A stretch of DNA of 64,000 nucleotides, taken from Galerina marginata. Lineage: Eukaryota; Basidiomycota; Agaricomycetes; Agaricales; Galerinaceae. The notes under the pieces were generated by a model that saw nothing but the letters and a program-made list of their open reading frames with translations, had not been told where the DNA came from and ran no database searches. The position numbers were made by a program, and so were the translations under genes. Of the stretch, positions 46,073-57,799 are shown in pieces (position 1 is the first letter of the stretch; each line of letters starts with the position of its first letter). The stretch covers positions 1,178,001 to 1,242,000 of the forward strand of contig JAECYW010000009.1 of the NCBI GenBank assembly GCA_023014335.1. Direction: 5' to 3'.

Positions 46073-46689
46073 CCCCAGGACTCAACTTGTATAAATAACT
46101 GAACCGATGTCGGTTTGTGTTACGAATTCTGCAACGACTTGCTTGACTGATTTACTTGATGAAAGCATGTACATGCCTTGGGACCTTGACGCATCGGTCA
46201 CTTGCCTCCTGACCCAATGGTTATTACCCCTTGAGATGCGCCTTTCTCTGGTCTTACACTCGTGGAGCAAGAGCCGTCGATAGCATTGGCAATCAGATTC
46301 TTTTCTGGTTGATACTAGGTCCTGGTTAAGGCGCGACAAGAAACCTGTAACTGGTCCTCGAATCCTTGACTATCTTTCAGAATAGGCTCAGGTATCCTCC
46401 AGAAACCTTGTGTCACCTCTACTCGAGTAGGAGTCCTATGTACCTACTCTTTACCAACCATATATTTCCGCAATCTAAGCTTTTTCTTTTCCTTAACAGC
46501 TTCGTACCCAAATATTTAGATAGAGACCTCCAGGTAGAATTGAAATCTACTTAGTTAATATTATTCTGCGATTACCTAATGTCCTTACTCTTTCTCTTAC
46601 TGCCATCTTGAAATCCTAACAGAACTTTCATTTCTTCTGTCTTTCACTTCACCTTCAGTCCGGGGCTACACGTTTTCTACACCCATCTG
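46073..46689. other. intergenic, left border of a tandem duplication
   Basis: No gene. From about 46566 onward (GATTACCTAATGTCC...) the sequence matches 48709 onward. This marks the start of the duplicated F-box unit. Confidence 0.5.
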
Positions 46690-48327
46690 ATGCATCATTG
46701 CTTTCAAATTCAAGAAATCTTGGTGATTATATTCGAGTTCGTGATCAGCGTTCCTGATGTCGACCCGAGCCTGGGCAGGCGAAGCATCGTCGCACTCTTG
46801 AGAACATGCCGAACATTCAACGGACCTGCCGCACAGATACTATGGAGAGGGCTCTACTCGCCAGTACCTCTGCTTCTTACCATGCCAGATGACCTCTTGG
46901 AGCTGGAATTGATAAGCAAGAAGGGACTCCGATACTATCCCTTTGGCGGGCCTCGTACCCTCGTGAGTGAATATATGTGGTAATCCAACGTGTGCAGCAC
47001 CCCCAACGAAACCTTATAGGCTTTCAAAAGAGATGTGGTGCCCAGCGACTGGCAGAGATTCGACATCTACGCGCCATTCGTGAAGCAGCTCGGCCTGAAC
47101 GAACGGCTGCTCGTGGACTGTGCTGTCGTTGACGACACCGTGTACCGCGCGCTCGAGCAGAGGAAAAGCCTGCTTTTCCCCGCCCTCGTGTCTATAGCTT
47201 CCGTCACCAACAACCTCGCGGACATCGCGCTTTTCCTGACACCGCTCGTCCGCCGGCTGCAGTTCACCATGCGCTCCGAGCAGCTCAAGCTGCTGACCCG
47301 TCTCGCGCTGGACATCCCCCTCCGCGCACCGAGGCTCAAAGCCCTGCACCTCACAGAGGGCTACACCTGGAATGCGGAGGAAATAGCACTCTTTGCCCCC
47401 GCCCTGCACCAGCTTCTCGCGAACCTCGATCTGGAAGAGTTCAACTGCGAGTGGTTTCCGCTGGAGAGCGGGATGGCGCAGGCGCTCTTCGGCATGCCCT
47501 CTTTGCGCGTTGTGAAAATCCGCAGGGCGCTGCCAGGCCTCGTGCAGGACCTGCAGAACCATCCGTTAAAACAGCCTCATCTAACAGAGTTCAAACTGTC
47601 ATCCAACGTCCTTGGGAGGGACGGCCTCTCCGAGCTTGTCCCCCTGCTCCTGCCGTCCATGCTGGCCGTGTTCAGTGTTACTTCCTCCATAACCATAAGC
47701 ACAGCGAAAAACATCACCGACTTTATCCTCGCTATCGCAGCGCACTGCTCCCCAGCCGCGCTCACTGCGCTCGCACTCGAGCCTAATCCCAAAGGCGGGC
47801 AGCAAGACCAGGACCCCGAACTCGGACCTTCTGCTGTCACATTCGCGATGCTTCGGCCACTCCTCCCGTTTTGCAACCTCCGCGAGCTCAAGCTAGACGC
47901 GCAGCCGCTCGACGTCGCAGATGACGAAGTCAAACGGATGGCCATGGCATGGCCTCATCTCGAAGGCTTGTACTTCGAGTCCTCACCTGGCCAATACAAA
48001 CCCCGAGCTTCGCTAAAGAGCCTCTTGTGGTTCGCGGTTTACTGCAAGAGGCTAGTTAATCTCATATTCAAGTTCAGCGAGAACCTCGGTGATTCGGGTG
48101 AGGCCTCGCCTGAGGAGATGGCGTTGGGGGTGGACCATAATCTCCGATATTTGAGGGTTGGCGCGTCTATCATAGAGAATCCAGCAAGGGTTGCTGGTTT
48201 TTTGAACTGCGTGTTCCCCAATTTGAGCGTCCTTTTGTGGTCATCTATTGACGAGCAGGATCAGCCTAGTATCGACCCATGGAAAGAAGTACAAGCCCAG
48301 ATTCGGTGTTACTGTGTTCCTTACTAA
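46690..48327 (+). CDS. F-box/LRR-type protein, tandem copy 1
   Basis: Two exons. Exon 1 encodes MHHCFQIQEILVIIFEFVIS, LLRTCRTFNGPAAQILWRGL and PVPLLLTMPDDLLELE, ending ...RTL. Exon 2, from about 47020, starts AFKRDVVPSDWQRFDIYAPF and runs to the stop. The 'MHHC.QI.EI...I....C..F..PA...LW' start is the F-box form common in agaricomycetes. The remainder is leucine-rich (LAVFSVTSSITISTAKNITD; LLPFCNLRELKLDAQPLDVA; MAWPHLEGLYFES). Exon 2 is notably GC-rich at codon third positions compared with exon 1 and the flanks. It is paralogous to 48837-50486 throughout. Probable SCF adaptor of unknown target. Confidence 0.8.
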
Positions 48328-48565
48328 CGTCGTAGTATTATTATATTGCTGTTCCTTGTATTTACCTGCTTCTCGATGACATTCACAGTTCACACTAAAT
48401 AAGCGCGGAAAATCCATATTGATTCAAGAGATTACTACTAATATACGTTATAATACAACGAGTAGATCATATTACCGGTACAAGGCCTTGGGCTCAGACT
48501 CTCAGAGTCATCAACGCATTGAAATCAGCAATCATAGCAATCATTATCAGCGTCCAAGGCAAAAA

Positions 48566-48640
48566 ATCGCCCTTTTGTGTCTCCCTGTAACCACTGCATT
48601 TGAAGTTGTCTCCGCAGTTATAGCCGGGTGACTTCCCGGT
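48566..48640 (-). pseudogene. fragment of the C-terminal end of the 50.7 kb membrane gene
   Basis: About 75 bp (AAATCGCCCTTTTGTGTCTC ... AGCCGGGTGACTTCCC) match 50779-50850, which encodes the GYIRGDDFKGTYGETQKGDF tail of the proline-rich membrane protein on the minus strand. It lies directly downstream of F-box copy 1. The preceding stretch (ATATACGTTATAATACAA) is also duplicated at 50616-50633. It marks where the duplicated block ends. Confidence 0.75.
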
Positions 48641-48836
48641 GATTTTTTCTTTATTCTATGCTTTTATCCTCGATAGCTTCGTGCCGAAGGAGACAAAAGT
48701 ATTTACACAGTGATTACCTAATGTCCTTTCTCTTTCTCTTACTGACCATCTTGAAATTTTGACAAAACTTTCATATCCTTTGTCTTTCATTTCACCTTCG
48801 TTCCGGGGCTGGCTACACTCTTTCGTCGCCCATCAG

Positions 48837-50486
48837 ATGCATCATTGCTTTCAAATCCAAGAGATTTTAGTAATTATATTCGAGTTCGTGGTGAGCAATG
48901 TCGAAAACAACAGGCCGGCCTTGGACAGGCAAAGCATCGCCGCACTCTTGCAAACATGCCGAACATTCAACGGACCTGCGGTGCAGATACTGTGGAGGGA
49001 GCTCTACACACCAATACCGCTGCTTCTTACTATGCCGGATGACCTCTTGGATCTGGAAACGGTAGACAAGGAGGGATACTCTTACTTTGGCCGGCCTCGG
49101 ACTCTCGTGAGTGGATATGTGCAATAATCCAACGTGTGCGGCACCAACGAGGCCCTACAGACTTTCAAAAGAGACGTTGTGCCCAGCGACTGGGAGAGAT
49201 TCGATATCTACGCGCCGTTCGTGAAGCAGCTCGGTGTCATGGGGCAGAACGAACGGCTGCTCGTGAACTACATCGTCGTCGACGACACCGTGTGCCGCGC
49301 GCTCGAGCGGCGGAAAAGCGTGCTCCTCCCCGCCCTCGCGTCCATAGCCTCCACCACGAACGACCTTACGTATATCGCGCTTTTCCTGACGCCGCTCGTC
49401 CACCGGCTGAAGCTCACCATGCGCCCCAGGCAGCTCGAGCTGTTGTCCTGTCTCGCGGTGGACATCCCCCTCCGCGCGCCGATGCTCAAGGTTCTGCACC
49501 TCACAGAGAGCCACACCTGGAAAGAGGAGGAAATAACCATTTTCGTCCCCGCGCTGCACCAGCTGCTCGCAAACCTCGATCTGGAAGAGTTCAGCTGCGA
49601 ATGGTTTCCGCTCCCCGGCGAAACGGCGCAGGTACTCTTCGGCATGCCCTCTTTGCGCGTCGTGAACATCCGCAGAGCGCTGCCGGGCCTCGTGCAGGAT
49701 CTCCAGAGCCATCCCTTAAAACAGCCCCAGTTAACAGAGTTTAAATTATCGACTGACGTCCTGGGTAGCGACGGCCTCGCCGAGCTCGTCCCGCTTCTCC
49801 TGCCATCCAAGCTGACCGTGTTCAGCGTCACATCCTCCATAACCATAAGCATAAGCGCGGAGGAAAACATCACCGACTTCGTCCTCGCTATCGCAGCGCA
49901 CTGCTCTCCGACCACACTCACCGAGCTCACATTCGAGCCTAATCCCAAAGGCGGGCAGCAAGACCAGGTTCCCGAGCTCGGACCTACTGCTGTCATGTTT
50001 GCGATGCTGCGGCCGCTCCTTCCGTTTTGCAACCTCCGGGTACTCAAATTGAACGCACAGCCGCTCGACTTTGCAGATGATGAAGTCAAACAGATGGCCA
50101 TGGCATGGCCTCTCCTCGAGGGCATGTTCTTCGATACCTCGTACGGCTACCCCAATCCGCGACCGTCGCTGAAGAGCCTCTTATGGCTCGCCGCGTACTG
50201 CAAGAAGCTGGTTAGTCTCGAATTCGAGTTCACCGAAAGCCCCGGCGATTCGGGTGAGGCGTCACCTGAGGAGATGGCGTTGGCGGTGGGCCATAACCTC
50301 AAGTTCTTGAGCGTTGGCGCGTCTATGATAGAGAACCCAGCAAGGGTTGCTGGTTTTCTGAATTGCGTGTTCCCCAATTTGGCTCTTCTTATGTCGACGG
50401 ATCTAAGGCCTATTGACGGGCAGGACCTCCACCCTAATAACGAGCGTTGGAAAGAAGTACAAGCCCAGATTCAGCGGGTGGACTAG
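48837..50486 (+). CDS. F-box/LRR-type protein, tandem copy 2
   Basis: Paralog of copy 1 with the same single intron (about 49109-49159). Exon 1 encodes MHHCFQIQEILVIIFEFVVS, LLQTCRTFNGPAVQILWREL and PIPLLLTMPDDLLDLE. Exon 2 encodes TFKRDVVPSDWERFDIYAPF, LLANLDLEEFSCEWFPLPGE and ALPGLVQDLQSHPLKQPQLT, and ends RWKEVQAQIQRVD. An upstream in-frame Met at 48759 exists. I prefer 48837 because it matches copy 1 and the family start. High GC at third positions in exon 2 is shared with copy 1, so it predates the duplication. The frame is intact. Confidence 0.8.
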
Positions 50487-50722
50487 TGATTAAATGTGGC
50501 TAACATTATAGTAATATATTGCATAGACTAAGTATTTACTCGCCTCTCAATGTCATTCATAGCTCGCACTAAAATGAGACTGGAAAGTCCATCAATATCG
50601 ATTCAGAAATCGCTAATATACGTTATAATACAATGAGTAGATCATATTACGAGTACAAGATCTGGGGAATTATCAACACATTGAAACCAACAATACTATT
50701 GTTATCAGCGCCAAACACTACC

Positions 50723-52324
50723 CTAGTGGAACGGCCGACTCGTCGGCACAATATCCCGCTCACTCGGCCCATCATCGAAATCGCCCTTTTGCGTCTCTCC
50801 ATAAGTGCCTTTAAAGTCGTCTCCGCGGATGTAACCGGGTGGCTTCCCGCTACCGTCGTACGGCGGCACGAAGGCGTCTGTGCTGTGGTTGGGGGGAGGG
50901 CCAGCGGGGGCGGGATAGGAGGGGTAGTACCCTGGCCCACCACCGTAGGGCATGTTTGTGGGGTTGTAGGGTGGGTTGTAGTGCGAGGGGAAGTTGCCCA
51001 TGCGGTGCGAGGCGGGCCCACGGAGGACGTTAGCTGGGTGCGCTGGGTCGAGTACTTGGCGGAGGTAGCCGAAGGCCATGACGGCGAAGAAGGCGGCTAG
51101 GACTGTGTGGGGTATTAGACAGATGAAAGATGAGTGGCGTAAGGGTACGTACAGGTCGTTATTAGGAAAGCAATTATGTTTGACCATGAACCACGGTTCC
51201 ATTCGCTGTTGCACCCTGGGAAAGTAATGTTGGTTTGTGGGATTTGAGGTTAATGACAAGCTTACAGTCATTGGCGTCCGCCGCGCTTAGAGTGCCGCCA
51301 CGAACAGGACCGAAGATGCTTCCCTATGTCCATGTTAGCACCCTGAGCTTCATAATTGATAAAAGGACTAACATAGATTACAGTATCACCTTCTGTCACA
51401 TCCGTACATGTGTTGATGATTTCGGTCTTTAGAAGCGTCAGCAAGTGCAGTCTAGTGGACGGGCGGTATGGAAGATACAAACCTTAAGAGTAAAGTGGAT
51501 CACGACCTGTAGTAAACCAATGGCTGCCATCACTAAGGTGACTAGGCCGGATAGGTAGGCGAAAAGTCGGACGAATGGTAGTTTTTGCTGCGGGGTGAGT
51601 TGGTTTTAGTTAAGCTGAGTCAGATGATGACGGTAGACGTACTGAGGATGCAGCGAAAATTCCGAAAAGCTGCGACAAAGCAATAGGAGATCAGGAGGAG
51701 AGTTAAGAGTTGAATGGTGGAAGCTGACCTCGATTGCGAAGACACCCATGTAGAGCGCTCCGAGAACTATTGAGAAGGTTCCCAGTTTGCCAGCATCGTC
51801 TGAATGATGTTTTAGTACGAATATGTTGGACTGCCTAGAAAATCACTTACGTGTGTTATAATATGATACATTGCGGAAGAAGCCAATCTTTAGTCATACT
51901 TGAGTAAAAGCGATTGAAAGAATAAGGCGGGGAGAACATACACCACTGGAGTAGGACATACGTCAGGTCAAAAATAGTTCAGAAATAGATGGCCACTCAC
52001 GAGAAAAGGGCCCAAATGCCGGCAATGAAAGCGACTGTGGAGCGGTACAATAAGTCTCATATTCGCAGAGCAGAAACCTGGCGGGTTGCTCACAAGAAAT
52101 GACGATTGGCCGCAGATTTCTTCGATATACTCTTGTCACGAATGCGTATGAGGGAGGTGCTCCTGAAAAACCAAACATCCGAGATCAGTATTGCGGCCAA
52201 GTTTCCGGTTATCAAGCGCTCCTCACCTGATTTCCAACAAGTGCGGTTAGTACGTCACTTTCAGCAGAACCAAGGCCAAAGAAAGGATATACGAACCTTG
52301 GGGTGGTGGTGGCCTGCTATCCAT
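50723..52324 (-). CDS. four-helix membrane protein with Pro/Gly/Tyr-rich tail
   Basis: Function unknown; a conserved agaricomycete type. Exon 1 is MDSRPPPPQ (start 52324), joined to GAPPSYAFVTRVYRRNLRPI and VIS, then a membrane segment FAFIAGIWALFS. Further small exons supply SYYNTHDAGKLGTFSIVLGA, YMGVFAIELFGIFAASSQK and VRLFAYLSGLVTLVMAAIGL. Next come CTDVTEGDTVIY, GPVRGGTLSAADAND, WCNSEWNRGSWSNIIAFLIT and LAAFFAVMAFGYLRQVLDP. The cytosolic tail contains FPSHYNPPYNPTNMPYGGGP and DGPSERDIVPTSRPF. Two extracellular-side Cys fall in the loop before the fourth helix. The gene has about nine short introns. It is divergent from the next gene, another four-helix protein. Confidence 0.75.
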
Positions 52325-52931
52325 TGTGTGTTGAAGGTGAGTTTCTGTTAGAAAGGGAGCACGCAGTGCTGAGGAAAGAATTATAAGGTGGTCGTTGCGG
52401 AGAGAGGCTGTTCGAGCCTTCTCAGTGCGACATGTATTTGTACTTGTTGTGCTATCGCCTCATTGTTGTCCGCAGCCACTGTCATGGTCCCGGCTTAAAC
52501 CACGCAGGCTTCAGAAGCCAGATGAACAAGCACACGATCGACAATAATACAAGTAGGCGGACCGAGCTGTAAATATGCTTTTGTCAAAATTTCCGGTCAG
52601 AATGTTGTGAGGAAGACAACGGAAGTTGTTGATACGATGATTGGCGCCGGCGCTCCGTAGATCGCCGTGGCCGTCACAAAAAAATTCACAAAAATCCAGA
52701 ATGTTTCCTGAATTCTTGTAGGGCTATAGAAGTGACTCTCCTGGGCGGCCTTGACCCTTCAAAAGATCATTTGTTCGACGATCTGAAGGATGTCGGGAGG
52801 TTGCTGAGCACCGCCTCAGCCCGACTGTGCCGAAGCCGACGTGACCGGGATCAATCACGGAACATAACATCCCCCATCACGCTTTCGTGTTCCTTGTCCG
52901 GTACCACCACTACGTTCAACTGCCAGCCAGT
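52325..52931. other. divergent promoter region
   Basis: About 600 bp between two divergently transcribed membrane-protein genes. No recognisable gene is present. A shared promoter is possible but no motif is clear. Confidence 0.45.
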
Positions 52932-54729
52932 ATGATACGTCCTCCTCCGCTTCAACTAAAGCGTAAGCCTAGCCTCTCTACTTGGGTTTCTTCTTTCTAA
53001 CCTATAAATAACATATCCCGTCTCGAATGCACAGTTGACAACAGGTTTCCACGTCAGTACCACCCTCAATTCCAAGCTCTGGGTTGATAGTTTCTAACTT
53101 TTGACATCGCAGATCCCGTGCAGACTCCGAGCAAACCGAAATCAAAGTCGTTTGTCTCCCAGCTCTACAAGGCTAGTTGGAAGAACCCTATCATCGCCGG
53201 TATGTATCAGTTGTGTTGCAACACGTTTTATGATGAAACTGACCTGACTTCAGTTGCTGGTCTCAACGGTTTACGATACGCCTTCGCGTATGTCTATTTC
53301 TTATCTTATGTGCCTTGTTGATCTGACTGTAATTATTCAACATTTGTAGTGCTGTAAGTATCCCTCACAACACGTGTACCAGCCTCAACCTCACCTCTTA
53401 TTCATTTCTGACCATTATTAGCACAACGCATTCGAAGATGCTATCGTTGATGATGCGGGTATGTATCCATCTCAAGCTCCCATACTTCTCGCTTACATTT
53501 TCTTCCAGAGGCAGCTGAAAACCTCGCAAAGGTTTCCATCGCGCTGGGCGTGATGTACTCGATATCTTTCTTAATCGAGCTATACGGCATCATCGGCGTT
53601 TTGCTGGTGAGTCCACCATCTTTTGCGCTCAACTGCTTTTCCGGTTGACAAGCTAATTTGTGCCTCCTTTTTTCTTTTCATCTACAGCAACGTCTGAGCT
53701 TAGTCCGCGCTTACGTCTACCTCACGTTGCTCGCTTCTGTGCTCATCACCAGTGCTGGTGTCCTGAACGGTATCGCATATTTTGCTTTTGGTGTACGTTA
53801 ACTGTCATCCTTGCGACTTCTTGTATTTCCCGCTTACTTCGAGGTTATGTTAATTTAGGATGACCTGATGTTGGAATGCGTGTCACTGGCCGTCGAAGGT
53901 CGCGGGTACGAGAAATCGATATTCGTAAGATTCCCTCTCGTTTTGGAACTTTCAAGAATTAATTGTTATACCACAACAGCGTAACCGACCATGGCCTGGG
54001 TCTGTGTTCGCCCTCCCAGCGAAAGCTGCTCGCAGACGTATGTGTTCATCCTCTTTTTATCATTATCGTTTCGCTCTTTAGAACCCCTCAAACTCGAGAC
54101 ACACCAACTAATCAATCCAAATAGAATGTGTCTACGCCTGGGTCCACGGAGCATACCCTCAAGTCGCCTCCGTCTTCCTTTTCTCCCTCATTCCAGCAGT
54201 GATATACTACGTTATGGTCCACACGTACTATAGGCAAACCACCGACCTCTCGCACCACGCCAATCTCCTGCGAAACAAAGTGGGCACAGCACGCCAAGCC
54301 TCCTATTCGCAGGCAGGGTACACCCGAGTGCGTGATCGGAACAGGGCCAACCGGGACGACGAAGGGACATCCACCAGCCGCCTCTTCCCTGGTGCAGCCC
54401 CCTCCGCCCGCCTCCGCGCCGGTCGGTCTCAAGTGCAAGCCAACCGTTCCGTCCGGGGGATATTCAACTCGAGCTCCTACACCACCCTCGCCGCCAGTGG
54501 ATCACCACCCAAACGGAAGTACACCCCGCGCAGCCTCGTCCGAGCTCATCGGCCACCGCCCCTGATGCAGAGCCCGTCGCCTATCGGGTTCACGTTCGCC
54601 GGCAGCACGCAACCGGTGGGTCTGTCGATCACCCCGGGGCCGCCGTCGTATCGCCCGTCGAGGGTGTACGCGGCGTTCGCCGCCCCTGTGCCTTCTGATG
54701 ACCAGAGAGAGTATGATAGATTCGTATGA
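52932..54729 (+). CDS. four-helix membrane protein, conserved in agaricomycetes
   Basis: Function unknown. Exon 1 MIRPPPLQLK is joined to HPVQTPSKPKSKSFVSQLYK and ASWKNPIIA. Many tiny exons follow: VAGLNGLRYAFA, HNAFEDAIVDDA, AENLAKVSIALGVMYSISFL, IELYGIIGVLL, QRLSLVRAYVYLTLLASVLI, TSAGVLNGIAYFAFG, DDLMLECVSLAVEGRGYEKS, NRPWPGSVFALPAKAARR and CVYAWVHGAYPQVASVFLFS. The fourth helix is LFSLIPAVIYYVMVHTYYRQ. The tail (about 170 residues) is basic, Ser/Pro-rich and probably cytosolic. The conserved 'ELMxECVSLA...GRGYEKS' loop with one Cys suggests a structured luminal region. Exon borders are hand-derived. Confidence 0.75.
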
Positions 54730-56832
54730 TCCTGTACGATGATTTCGTACTACTTTCTAGGACTTGGACCGATGGGGTACCCGGACATACACCATGGGCA
54801 TGGACTGATAGCGCTAGCTTAGCTTAGCTTACGACGTTCTTTACGAATGCATGACGCCTTTGATTAAACTGCTTGAGGCCTTGAACTTGACCAAGACCTT
54901 TTAGAATCGAACACACTTTCGATATTTCCACAAGTTTGTCTTCTGAGTAAGTTAACTAATTGCAACAGTAGCTTGCATGCTTACTACGATTTCAGTTGTT
55001 CGAAGTTTTGGTGCGTTATCACCATTCGAAGTCCATAAGCTTATTAAGTTCTGAGAAGCGCCCCGCATTTTGAATGAGAGCCAACGTATTGGCCTTTCCT
55101 CTGAGAATTTGGCAAGGGTTGAGACATGCAAAGGCTGACCCGGGTAAGTAGAAGGAGAAGAGTTTGCGTCCTGCTTATTTGCAAGGTTGCTGGCGAACCA
55201 CTCGGAAACGCCACCGCTTGTCAAGTCCGCTAGACTCCAGAACCTACATTGGCAATTTCTTGGAGATACTTCAGGTTTCGACGGAACAGGATTTCCTTAG
55301 CTGAGTAAACTTTTGAGAATTTACATTTGGCCTGGAAACTGACCTAATCTATTTCAAAGTTCGCTGCACCTTCAATCAACGCCTGCATTCGCGCTTCCTG
55401 AGTCCTGCCTATTGCGCTACGCAGTTCTCGATATCGTCTTGCTTAAGGCTCGCGTTTTACACCAAGGCGCTGGACAGAGACCAAAGCTTTACTTAGGCAT
55501 ACTAGACCTACCGACGCCTTCAAAAATTTGCGTCCCAATGCCTTAACGTCAAGTAATTCGGCTACTTCCAGCGCTGCCGATCTGTATATCTACACGTCCC
55601 ATAGCATGGTGTGACGGAATTCGGCCGCTGGAGCACTTCCGTCAATAAATATCCACCATTTTGTGGGGACTCTCGCGGGGCTTCAAGGTGACAGGGATTC
55701 TGGGCGCATCCCATTGGGCGCGCTCAAGCATACAACTCAGATGGATTTCGGGATCCGGGCTCGCACAAGGATATATCAACCTCTGTTAGTAACTTTCGTT
55801 TACACTGGAGTTTTTCGTCGACAGCTGGGGCTGATGACTAGGCAGGCGCGTCATCATGCATCAGGTTGAGCTCGCGATAAGTATGTAGATGGTTGCCGAG
55901 GAACGCACCCTACCAGATGACTGCATGGAATATTTCCGCGTCAACAAACGCTGGACTACAAAATCGAAATTACACCTGGGTCTTTCCACCTGCTCGAGGA
56001 AGCCCTCACAGTTTGCGATGGCTCCAATGCCGCCGAAGTAGAGCAATCTGTGCCATCTCACCTGACCACTCTTTCGAAATATGAAGTACCTGTTGTTGAC
56101 CTGTCGGATGTGTAGGATGCGGAGATTGCTCCCAAATCCCATAGCCCTTTGATCTAGAGTTCGTATCAATTGAATCTGTGCCTCGTAGCTGCAGGAACTT
56201 CATTTTGAGTCGCCCCTTGAGCTTTTATACCGACACGTTCGAAAGTTAACGCCGTTCTTCATGATCATTGGACTCGCCGTTCGAAGTGGGTACCAATATT
56301 AATGGTAAATATGTGGATACCAGAACATGAGACAAGCTCCACAATACCCCGACGTCGTGTAGCCTGCGAAAGTCACATTCTCTTCGTGAGATGAGGTGTA
56401 AATGGTGGAGTGAACATTTTATACTTGAATCCTTCTCGAGAGCTCGTCCGTTCTATTATTACTTTAAAGGACCGCCAATTATGGAAATCCTACTCTATTT
56501 TTAGCCCGCGTGTTCTACTAATGAACGCAATTTGAAATTCAATTTGACATTCAAGGGTCTTCATAAAACTATATAAACCGTGAAGAATTGACGGTTTTTA
56601 ATTTCTCAACCCATTCCTACAGCCCTCTCGGTGAGTGAGCGGGTAACGACGAGGCCATTGGCTCCTACTGATGCAACTTCTATGCTAGCTCTTTTGAAGG
56701 CGAAGTATCCCAAAGCGTGCCTCATAGAAACATTTCCGTAGCAGCAGTGAGTCAGATGAGAGCTTCATTGCTCATTTTCTCCACATGTAAATGGCAGATG
56801 TCTGACGTTTAACCTTTGAAGTTTATTCGAAA
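54730..56832. other. 2.1 kb interval with possible decayed F-box/LRR gene
   Basis: On the minus strand, 54952-55224 encodes VSEWFASNLANKQDANSSPS and LHVSTLAKFSEERPIRW. This resembles the LREWFASHLPPPPGSASS ... VSTLAI part of the gene at 61.3 kb. Further upstream, 55861-56203 contains short leucine-rich pieces in shifting frames (FGSNLRILHIRQVNNRYFIF). No continuous model is possible. The right end is the promoter of the first cysteine-rich gene. Confidence 0.35.
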
Positions 56833-57213
56833 ATGAAATCGTTCTTTTCTGCTGCCATCGTAGCCTTTTCCCTCATTGCAAGCACCAATGCGGTCCCACA
56901 AGCCACCATCGCTTGCCTCTCGGACGTGTGCTTCGTAAAGAAGCCGGTTTGCCCTTTCGGTGAAGCACCGACTGGCGGTCCAGGCTGCTGGGGCTGCTGT
57001 CAGCCAATCTGCAGGTTGAGTGTTTGCGCTTCCGCCAGCCCAATCTGCCTGGAGGCGGAGACCCTCACTGCCCCTTCCCTAGGCTGCTGGAAATGTTGCA
57101 GACCAGTGTGCGGTACTGGGTGCTCCATCGAAAAACCAATTTGCGTTGAGGGATACGCGCTCAGTGGGGCGGATGGATGTTGGAGCTGCTGCCCCATCGT
57201 TGCTTCGGACTGA
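56833..57213 (+). CDS. small secreted cysteine-rich protein, three CW-x-CC modules, copy 1
   Basis: Intronless, 126 residues. A signal peptide (MKSFFSAAIVAFSLIASTNA, cleavage near residue 20) precedes three repeats. Module 1 is CLSDVCFVKKPVCP ... GPGCWGCC, module 2 CRLSVCASASPICLE ... LGCWKCC and module 3 CGTGCSIEKPICVEGY ... DGCWSCC. The common pattern is C-x3/4-C-x6-C-x10/12-C-W-x-C-C, six cysteines per module. The third module's 'C-GY-xxGC-xC' spacing is reminiscent of antistasin-like inhibitor domains, but the CW-x-CC ending differs. This gives an extracellular disulphide-rich protein; an effector, inhibitor or wall role is possible and cannot be chosen from sequence. It is tandem to a paralog about 590 bp downstream. 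Confidence 0.8.
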   Translation: MKSFFSAAIVAFSLIASTNAVPQATIACLSDVCFVKKPVCPFGEAPTGGPGCWGCCQPICRLSVCASASPICLEAETLTAPSLGCWKCCRPVCGTGCSIEKPICVEGYALSGADGCWSCCPIVASD

Positions 57214-57799
57214 CCACCCGAAAGGAAAGACAGATCTTGCAATAGTATCCACTTGTAAAACTTTCTCGTAAAAAGTACGAAAATCTGGTTTCATTTTGAA
57301 GGCTACCAGGATAACTCTGACATGAGAAATCCGAGGTTGGGATTATTGTGAGCTGGAAATTATGGTAAGGGCGCCGCCGATGGGCCGACCTGTTTCCTTT
57401 TTCGAAGAACGTTACCTGAGCATCCGTATGACCTTTGCTAAAATTTCCATGGCCAGACAAAAGCGATAATGACGGTTACTGTACTTGGCGTTCTATTTTT
57501 TACATTTCGTCCTGTTCTTGCTTTCCCTATTTAACCTTCCAGGGTCTGTTTGGAATGTATAAAAAGGAATAGAGATGTGTTATAGTTACTAGGAGGCCCC
57601 ACTCTGGTGACCACCTTGGTAAGTCCCTGATAAGCAGATTACCATTGTTGGTTGAGGCAAACCCAGCTACGCCAGGTTTTTGAGTCGAAGGCACATTCCA
57701 GTGAAATTCTTTTTCATTACAAAATAGAGTGAGTAAGTACTCTTTCATCCGTCAGTGTCTGTTATTAACACCTCGCCGATTGTAGCGAGTTCTTCAAAA

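Noticed and set aside
49136..50125. Long frames of 202 and 285 codons opposite or alongside the second tandem F-box gene
   Set aside because: They are Arg/Ser-rich shadows caused by high GC at third positions. The F-box frame is conserved between the two tandem copies.
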